From the NCBI GenBank assembly GCA_944325315.1, contig CALVAA010000017.1, forward strand, positions 1-40,562: DNA of 40,562 bases, in the 5' to 3' direction. The position numbers and the translations under genes were made by a program. Below, piece by piece: positions 35,068-40,562 of the stretch; the first letter of the stretch is position 1, and every line of letters begins with the position of its first letter. Below the pieces are notes generated by a model that was not told where the DNA came from, did no database searches, and saw nothing but the letters and a program-made list of their open reading frames with translations. Source of the stretch: Candidatus Gastranaerophilales bacterium (lineage in GTDB: Bacteria; Cyanobacteriota; Vampirovibrionia; Gastranaerophilales; Gastranaerophilaceae).

Positions 35068-36735
35068 TTATCTTTTAAATTTTAACACTTTTTCACTTCT
35101 TTTGAGTTGAGCAAGATATGTTTTAATTTTAGATTCATCACCAATCAAAAGAGAAATATCATAGGCTTGTTTTTTGTAATTAATTTCATCCGGATTTATT
35201 TCTATAGCTTCTTTTGAATATAAAAGCGCACTTTCATACTCTTTAAGACCTGCATAACTTCTTGCCATTTGAGAATAATACTTGGCGACTGTAGGATTTA
35301 GCTTAATTGCACTATAAATATTATTTCTTGCACTTTCATAATCCGATAGGTCATTTAATATCAAACCTTTAAAATAATAAGCTTCTGCATTATTATTGTC
35401 CAAACTCAAATATTCATTTATTGCATCAAGTGCCTTGTTATTATCTTTAAGCCTGTAGTATATTCTTGCAAGAGAATTGTACACGCTTGCACAGTTTTTA
35501 AACCTTGCAAGCAGATCGTCAATTAAACTCTTTGCTTCTTTGTAATCCTTTTCATCGATTAATAAGTCAATGATTTCAAGAAGGTAATAAATTGAATCAG
35601 GGTAATAAGCAAGCCCCGTTTTATATGTTTTAATTGCTTTTTTATAGAGCTTAAGCTCTTTATAGGCACTTGCAAGAGTATCTATTAATATAGGGTTTTT
35701 TTCTTCTGTCTGCAAATATTTTTCAAGATTAATTACAACATCAGATAGTTTTGAATGCTTCAAATTAACCAATTGGATTAATATTTGGGCTTTTTTATAG
35801 TAATCGCTGTTTTTGTCTATTGTATTAAGATTCAAAAGCGCTTTTGAATCTTTATTTTGTTTTATTAAAATCCAGCTTATAAGAAAATATTTTTCGTCTC
35901 TTTTTTTGTTATCCTGTTTTAAAATAGAATAATTTACAGACTGTTTTAGCGCCATTAAAGCTTCGTCAAACCAGAAAACATCTATATAAGCCTTTGCAAG
36001 ATCAAAATAAAAATCATGTTCATCGTTATCAATTTTTATTGCTCTTGTATATAAATCTATAGCTTTAATATAATTTTGCCTTTTTGATTCAACCTGTGCC
36101 AGATAAAAAAACGCAACCGGGTTGTCATCTTCAATGTTCAGGCAATAACGAATAACTTTTTCCAAATTACCTTTTTCTAATTCAATCTTAGCTAAATCAA
36201 GATTTGCTTTTGTGTGTGATTGGTCAATAGAGATGATTTTTTCCAGAATTAACTCTTTTTTATCATTGGTAATAGTAGAAATTAGATACAAAATATCCGA
36301 ATCAAGTTTAATTGTATCATCAAGAGAGTTGAAAACTTCAAGAGCATCCTGAAGCTTATTAAGCTTTATCAGGGCATTTATATAATTATAATAACTTTGC
36401 GGAGTTTTATTTTCTTCGCACATATTAGAAGCTGTTTTTAAAGCTTTTTGATATTGATTTGTTGCAGAATAAATTTCATAACATTTTTGAATACTGTAAA
36501 TGTGGTGTTTGTTTAAGCTTAAAGCCCTTTGAAATTCATCCAATGCCCTGTCGTAATTGTTTAAAAGAAGATGCAAATCTCCAATTTGAGACAAAAGCTC
36601 AACATTATCCTGCGGGCTGTTATCAAATTCCATAGCTTTGTAGAGCATTTCAATAGCTTCTTTATAGCGTTTAAGATGTTTAAGCTCAAAAGATTTTTTA
36701 ATAAATTCAATTTGTTCTTTTTTATTTTCTTCCAT
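35068..36735 (-). CDS. TPR-repeat protein (555 aa)
   Basis: Nearly the whole protein is tetratricopeptide repeats of about 34 residues, about 14 units, with the W4-L7-G8-Y11-A20-F24-A27-P32 pattern (for example YSIQKCYEIYSATNQYQKALKTA and SVYNSLARIYYRLKDNNKALDAINEYLSLDNNNAEAY). No signal peptide, membrane segment or enzyme domain. It is a cytoplasmic protein-interaction scaffold. The ATG lacks a clear Shine-Dalgarno. It is divergent from the flagellar rod genes; a flagellar link is possible but unproven. Confidence 0.92.
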   Translation of the reverse strand: MEENKKEQIEFIKKSFELKHLKRYKEAIEMLYKAMEFDNSPQDNVELLSQIGDLHLLLNNYDRALDEFQRALSLNKHHIYSIQKCYEIYSATNQYQKALKTASNMCEENKTPQSYYNYINALIKLNKLQDALEVFNSLDDTIKLDSDILYLISTITNDKKELILEKIISIDQSHTKANLDLAKIELEKGNLEKVIRYCLNIEDDNPVAFFYLAQVESKRQNYIKAIDLYTRAIKIDNDEHDFYFDLAKAYIDVFWFDEALMALKQSVNYSILKQDNKKRDEKYFLISWILIKQNKDSKALLNLNTIDKNSDYYKKAQILIQLVNLKHSKLSDVVINLEKYLQTEEKNPILIDTLASAYKELKLYKKAIKTYKTGLAYYPDSIYYLLEIIDLLIDEKDYKEAKSLIDDLLARFKNCASVYNSLARIYYRLKDNNKALDAINEYLSLDNNNAEAYYFKGLILNDLSDYESARNNIYSAIKLNPTVAKYYSQMARSYAGLKEYESALLYSKEAIEINPDEINYKKQAYDISLLIGDESKIKTYLAQLKRSEKVLKFKR

Positions 36736-36887
36736 AAAATTTATTATATTTTATTTTAATACTTTATTCAATAATATGATTTGACTTTAAAAAGATTGTC
36801 ATTAAACCTAATATAAATACAGTATTTTTAAATATTTTTTTAAAGAATTGTCTATAAAAGACGTTAACCGCTAAAAAAGGAAATATT

Positions 36888-37586
36888 ATGAAGCTTGCAG
36901 CAGGAATAAATTTTGACGCACAAGGAATAGCTCAGTCCATAAATGCCATGCAAATGGATATGGATATTATGGGGATATTTGCCGAAAATGTTGTAGGATT
37001 TGATAAAACAGGCTACCAAAGAAAAGAAGCGGTTATATCGTCTTTTGCAGAATTTATGGGGACTGAAGCATTGTCTTATGCGACAGATGACCAGGTTGGA
37101 AGACTTGCCCTTACTCAAAAGCCGTTGGATATTGCATTAAGCGAAAGAGGCTATTTCCAGGTTTTGAATCAAGACAACACAATAGAATTAACTCGTGACG
37201 GTCGCTTTAAAATCGATAAAGATGGAAACTTGCTAACGCAAACCAACCAAAAAGTTTTGTCAAAAAGCGGTATGCCAATTGTATTGCCTTGTGTTCCCGA
37301 TAGCATTGATAAAATTAAAATCGGATTGGATGGAAAAATTGGCGTTTTTGATAGCGAAAAAAGAGGCCTGATTCCTGCAGGAACAATCGGTGTTGTATCG
37401 TCTGACGGCACGTTAGTTTCATCCAACTGCGTAAGACAAGGCTATGTCGAATCTTCAAACGTATCTTTAGAAAAAGAATATATTGAAATGGCTAACTACA
37501 AAAGAAGTTTTGAAGCAAACAGACAAATGTTTAAATTACAAAATTCGAAATTGTCTTCCGCCATATCACGCTTAGGACAAGTATAA
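36888..37586 (+). CDS. Flagellar basal-body rod protein, FlgF/FlgG type (232 aa)
   Basis: An N-terminal rod helix (INAMQMDMDIMGIFAENVVGFDKTGYQRKE) keeps the NxxxxxTxGY[KQ]R pattern. A central beta domain has KPLDIALSERGYFQVLNQDNTIELTRDGRFKIDKDGNLLTQ, the hallmark of FlgE/F/G proteins. The C-terminal helix VESSNVSLEKEYIEMANYKRSFEANRQMFK matches the family's NVD-E-M-Y--N motif. Shorter than a typical FlgG. It builds the distal or proximal rod in the periplasm. AAAAGGAAA precedes the ATG; it is the first gene of a four-gene cluster. Confidence 0.93.
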   Translation: MKLAAGINFDAQGIAQSINAMQMDMDIMGIFAENVVGFDKTGYQRKEAVISSFAEFMGTEALSYATDDQVGRLALTQKPLDIALSERGYFQVLNQDNTIELTRDGRFKIDKDGNLLTQTNQKVLSKSGMPIVLPCVPDSIDKIKIGLDGKIGVFDSEKRGLIPAGTIGVVSSDGTLVSSNCVRQGYVESSNVSLEKEYIEMANYKRSFEANRQMFKLQNSKLSSAISRLGQV

Positions 37587-37596
37587 GGAATAAATT

Positions 37597-38313
37597 ATGG
37601 CATATAATTTACAAGGCATAGTAAGAAAAGCAAGCACAAATTTAACAGTAGAATTTGACAGACTTGCCTATGCAACACAAAATATTGCAAATTTAAACAC
37701 AAACGGTTATAAAGCAGTCCGCTTCGAAGATGTTATAGATGCAGACGGTTCTGTACACGGAGTTGAGCGTGTTGATTGCAGAGTCGGAGAGTACTTAATC
37801 ACAAATAACCCTCTTGATGTCGCCCTACAAGGTGCAGGATATATTCCTGTCACAACTCCCCAAGGGGAAATAAGATACACAAGAGACGGCGCATTTATGA
37901 CAAATAAAGAAGGCTATTTAATTACAAAAACCGGAGATTTAGTCGGCTCCGGAATAAAAATAGACGGTGCAAGCGAAAGAATTGAAATTAAAGAAAACGG
38001 AGATGTTTACACATATAAAAAAATAACGGACGAGCCTGAGTATGTTGGAACTATTCCCGTTGTGCAGTTTCAAAATCCGGAAGCACTTAAAGATGTCGGA
38101 GCAAACGAGTTTATAGCAACCGAAAATTCCGGAAAAATGAAATTAATTGAAGACCACAACTATATAAAACAATACGGAATTGAAAGATCTAATCTTGATA
38201 CTGTAAGTGAAATATATATGGTATCAAGAATAAATGCATCAATTATTGCAACAAGTTCTTTAATGAAAGCAGTTGATCAAATGTATCAGGAAGCTATAAA
38301 TATTACTGAATAG
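37597..38313 (+). CDS. Flagellar basal-body rod protein, second FlgF/FlgG type (238 aa)
   Basis: Same family as the preceding protein: LAYATQNIANLNTNGYKAVRFED at the N-terminus, NPLDVALQGAGYIPVTTPQGEIRYTRDGAFMTNKEGYLIT in the core, IERSNLDTVSEIYMVSRINASIIATSSLMKA at the end. It lacks the usual MIRSL--A-SGM opening of FlgG. Which of the two is FlgF and which FlgG cannot be decided without alignment. Ten bases after the previous gene, with AAGGA as ribosome site. Confidence 0.93.
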   Translation: MAYNLQGIVRKASTNLTVEFDRLAYATQNIANLNTNGYKAVRFEDVIDADGSVHGVERVDCRVGEYLITNNPLDVALQGAGYIPVTTPQGEIRYTRDGAFMTNKEGYLITKTGDLVGSGIKIDGASERIEIKENGDVYTYKKITDEPEYVGTIPVVQFQNPEALKDVGANEFIATENSGKMKLIEDHNYIKQYGIERSNLDTVSEIYMVSRINASIIATSSLMKAVDQMYQEAINITE

Positions 38314-38328
38314 TAAAGAGGTATAAAA

Positions 38329-38691
38329 ATGGGAATATTGCCAACACATTTATTAAATGAGCCACAAAAAATGCTTGCAATGATATCAAAAAGACAAGAA
38401 TGTTTATCAGATAACATTGCAAATATGCACACAAAAGGCTACAGAAGAAAAGATATCGATTTTTCACAATACCTGAACAGTGATATTTCATCCCGTCTCG
38501 AAACAAGAGTTAATGAAAAATACGGTCCAAGCCCTATTGCAAGTATGAATTCCGGCGGAGAAAACATCACCACGGAAGACGAACTTTCTTTGATGCAAGA
38601 AAACTATCTTTTATACAATGTTGCAGTAAGACAGCTATCCAGTACAATAACAGAGATTAAAACCGCACTGAATGTATCAGCTAACGGCTAA
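38329..38691 (+). CDS. flgB: Flagellar basal-body rod protein FlgB (120 aa)
   Basis: An N-terminal helix with RQECLSDNIANMHTKGYRRKDIDFSQYL and a C-terminal ENYLLYNVAVRQLSSTITEIKTAL helix are typical of FlgB, whose usual length is 115-140. It forms the proximal rod with FlgC and FliE. AAAGAGG precedes the ATG, and it starts 15 bases after the preceding rod gene. The order here (FlgF/G pair, then flgB-flgC, no fliE following) is a rearrangement of the common flgB-flgC-fliE order. Confidence 0.93.
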   Translation: MGILPTHLLNEPQKMLAMISKRQECLSDNIANMHTKGYRRKDIDFSQYLNSDISSRLETRVNEKYGPSPIASMNSGGENITTEDELSLMQENYLLYNVAVRQLSSTITEIKTALNVSANG

Positions 38692-38705
38692 CAAAGGAGA
38701 TTATT

Positions 38706-39140
38706 ATGGGTTTAATGAATGCTTTTCAAATAGGTCGTGAAGGACTTTCAGTTCATTCAAAACGTGTTGAAATTGCAGCAAAAAACATTGCAAACATCGA
38801 CACTCCAAACTACACAAGAAAAATTCCGATTATATCTTCAAACCAAGACCAAAGTTTTGCAACAGTTTTATCTTCAATGGGGATGGGTGCACTAACAGGC
38901 AGCACAAACCTCGGAGGAGTAAATTTTGACGGTATAGTGGAAGATCCCACTCCGGGAGCTAAAATATACAAACCCGGACATCCCGATGCCGACAAGGATG
39001 GTTATATAAGAACCTCAAATACAAACGCAATGGTCGATATTGCCGATGCAACCATTGCCCAAAGAGCTTTTGAAGCTTCACTTGGGGTTATAACCATATC
39101 AAAAGCAATGGCCGTAAGTTCTTTAGATATTGGTAAATAG
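38706..39140 (+). CDS. flgC: Flagellar basal-body rod protein FlgC (144 aa)
   Basis: The opening helix SVHSKRVEIAAKNIANIDTPNYTRK matches the FlgC pattern (N-ANA-TPGYKR, with N for G). GAKIYKPGHPDADKDGYIRTSNTNAMVDIADATIAQRAFEASLGVI carries the family's YDPxHPxAdxxGYV and MVDMIxAxRAYEAN motifs. Proximal rod protein, exported by the flagellar type III system. AAAGGAG precedes the ATG; last gene of the rod cluster. Confidence 0.95.
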   Translation: MGLMNAFQIGREGLSVHSKRVEIAAKNIANIDTPNYTRKIPIISSNQDQSFATVLSSMGMGALTGSTNLGGVNFDGIVEDPTPGAKIYKPGHPDADKDGYIRTSNTNAMVDIADATIAQRAFEASLGVITISKAMAVSSLDIGK

Positions 39141-39193
39141 AATTAGCCAAATCAATTGATATATAATTCCGCAAACTGTAATAAAGTTAATTT

Positions 39194-40471
39194 ATGGCAG
39201 TTTTAATTAGTGATATAAAAGCAAGACAAGTAATAGATTCAAGGGCAAACCCGACTATTGAAACGGAAGTCGAGCTTAACAACGGTATAAGAGCAATCTA
39301 TGCCGTTCCATCCGGCGCTTCCAAAGGACAAAGAGAAGCGTTGGAGCTAAGGGACAATGACAATGATTACTTATTTTCAAAAAGTGTATTAAAAGCAGTG
39401 TCAAATGTTAATAATGTTATTAAAAAAGAACTGATTTTAAAAAGTCCTTTTGAACAATTCGAAATCGATAATTTGCTTTTTGAAATCGATGGTACGGATA
39501 ATTTTTCAAACATCGGAGCTAACGCCGCTTTAAGTGTTTCAATGGCGGTAATGGAAGCTGCAAGCAAATCATTGGGAGTGGAACTATTTAATTACATCGG
39601 GGGAATGTACTCTTTTTTAATGCCGACACCGTTGATTAATATCATAAACGGAGGAGCACACAGCAACAACAATTTGGATTTGCAGGAATTTATAATAGTA
39701 CCCTGCGGGGCTGAAAGCTTTAGTCAGGCAATTAGAATGTCTTTGGAAGTTTTTCATAAACTTAAAGAAATATTAGATTCAAAAAATTATAAAACTTCTC
39801 TTGGAGATGAAGGAGGTTATTCGCCCGAGTTAAATAATACAAAAGAAGCCTTAGAAATTATCCTTGATGCTATTTTTGAATCAGGCTATACAACAGATGA
39901 AATTAAGCTTGCAGTTGATGTTGCATCCAGCGAATTTTACAAAGACGGTTACTATCATCTGAAAGGCGAAAATAAGATACTATCAAGCGACGAAATGATA
40001 AAATATCTTGTAGATTTATGCCAAAACTATCCTATTATTTCCGTTGAAGACGGACTTAGCCAAAGTGATATTGAAGGATGGAAAAAACTGACCAATGAAT
40101 TTAAAGATAAAAAAATCCTCCTTGTCGGAGATGACCTTTTTGTTACAAATAGCGAAATTTTAAAACAAGGAATAAAAGACGGTATTGCAAATTCAGTTTT
40201 AATCAAACCCAATCAGATAGGAACAATTACAAAAACATTTGATTGTGTAAGTTTGGCAAAAATCAAAGGTTATAAAACCATAATTTCACACAGAAGCGGA
40301 GAAACAGAAAATACCGCAATTGCAGATATATCAGTCGGATTAAACGCAGGCTTTATTAAGACCGGATCTGTTGCAAGAGGCGAAAGAACCGCAAAATACA
40401 ACAGGTTATTAAGAATAGAAGAATGCCTGGGGCAAAAAGCAAAATACTTAGGATATGAATTAATTAAATAA
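39194..40471 (+). CDS. eno: Enolase, divergent (425 aa)
   Basis: Most active-site motifs are kept: IDSR-NPT, NIINGGAHSNN, QEF, GDEGGYSP (Glu of the E. coli E208 site), VDVASSEFY, SVEDGL and GDDLFVTN (metal Glu and Asp), LIKPNQIGT (the catalytic Lys), SHRSGET and IKTGS. It interconverts 2-phosphoglycerate and phosphoenolpyruvate with Mg2+. Oddities are GASKG (S43-K44) in the mobile catalytic loop, where nearly all enolases have GASTG, A for G in IDSR(G)NP, P for V in LIK-NQ, and G for S in ARGER. No Shine-Dalgarno; a TATAAT lies about 25 bases upstream. It may be the main enolase of a fast-evolving lineage or a paralogue. Confidence 0.93.
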   Translation: MAVLISDIKARQVIDSRANPTIETEVELNNGIRAIYAVPSGASKGQREALELRDNDNDYLFSKSVLKAVSNVNNVIKKELILKSPFEQFEIDNLLFEIDGTDNFSNIGANAALSVSMAVMEAASKSLGVELFNYIGGMYSFLMPTPLINIINGGAHSNNNLDLQEFIIVPCGAESFSQAIRMSLEVFHKLKEILDSKNYKTSLGDEGGYSPELNNTKEALEIILDAIFESGYTTDEIKLAVDVASSEFYKDGYYHLKGENKILSSDEMIKYLVDLCQNYPIISVEDGLSQSDIEGWKKLTNEFKDKKILLVGDDLFVTNSEILKQGIKDGIANSVLIKPNQIGTITKTFDCVSLAKIKGYKTIISHRSGETENTAIADISVGLNAGFIKTGSVARGERTAKYNRLLRIEECLGQKAKYLGYELIK

Positions 40472-40475
40472 AAAA

Positions 40476-40549
40476 TGTCCGCGGGGCGATTCGAACGCCC
40501 GACATTCACCTTAGGAGGGTGACGTTCTATCCATCTGAACTACGTGGAC
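40476..40549 (-). tRNA. tRNA-Arg(CCT)
   Basis: The anticodon loop CTCCTAA gives CCT. The T arm GGGCG-TTCGAAT-CGCCC is perfect, and the D arm is normal. The acceptor GTCCACG/CGCGGAC has an A-C mismatch at the fifth pair. CCA is not encoded; TTTTT follows the 3' end. It is convergent with the enolase gene, four bases from its stop codon. Confidence 0.93.
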
Positions 40550-40562
40550 ATTTTACTTGATT

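Overview
The window is AT-rich (roughly one third G+C by eye) and gene-dense. It mixes core genes with large lineage-specific proteins. The core genes are ribosomal S8, L6 and L18, gatB, enolase, flagellar rod genes, rubrerythrin, a soluble-type lytic transglycosylase, and three tRNAs without encoded CCA. The low G+C, the flagellar basal-body genes, the AsmA-like protein, the prepilin fused to glycine-rich sequence and the very large signal-less proteins fit a gut-type non-photosynthetic cyanobacterial relative (Vampirovibrionia/Melainabacteria, Gastranaerophilales). This assignment is an inference from style and content; no marker was compared with a database.

Layout. Positions 1-240 hold dispersed palindromic repeats, including the common repeat whose minus strand would read HAELVSAS. 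Positions 245-380 look like a structured non-coding RNA with a strong terminator. Positions 478-5853 encode a 1791-residue protein with a glycine-rich hydrophobic region, many helical repeats, an HD phosphohydrolase domain and a toxin-like C-terminus. Then, mostly on the minus strand, come tRNA-Met(CAT), a 694-residue membrane protein with an internally duplicated module, a 150-residue protein, and a secreted M48-like peptidase whose HExxH reads NExxH. From 9873 on lie an EF-hand/coiled-coil/CHAP protein, a cupin, an acyltransferase-3 membrane protein, two and a half copies of a 106-bp repeat abutting tRNA-Leu(CAA), and gatB. Positions 15257-17793 carry two HEAT-like paralogues around a small membrane protein, followed by a convergent lytic transglycosylase and rubrerythrin.

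Positions 20895-24773 encode a 1292-residue protein whose C-terminus carries all the main motifs of a RelA/SpoT nucleotide synthetase. A 143-residue gene follows it. S8-L6-L18 then form an isolated ribosomal island closed by a terminator. Next are a self-cleaving CI/LexA-type repressor with phased operator-like repeats, a prepilin-like polyglycine protein, a WG-repeat protein and an AsmA-like protein divergent from one palindromic promoter, a FliK-position protein, a TPR protein, four flagellar rod genes, a divergent enolase and tRNA-Arg(CCT).

The most notable content is the pair of giant proteins (478-5853 and 20895-24773). Both lack signal peptides. Both place disordered N-termini before a glycine-rich hydrophobic hairpin region, then helical repeats, then a different nucleotide-active or toxin-like C-terminal domain. 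I infer one modular family of effector-like proteins. A second theme is two styles of translation start: housekeeping genes have clear Shine-Dalgarno sequences, while many lineage-specific genes have none and sit just after a -10 box.
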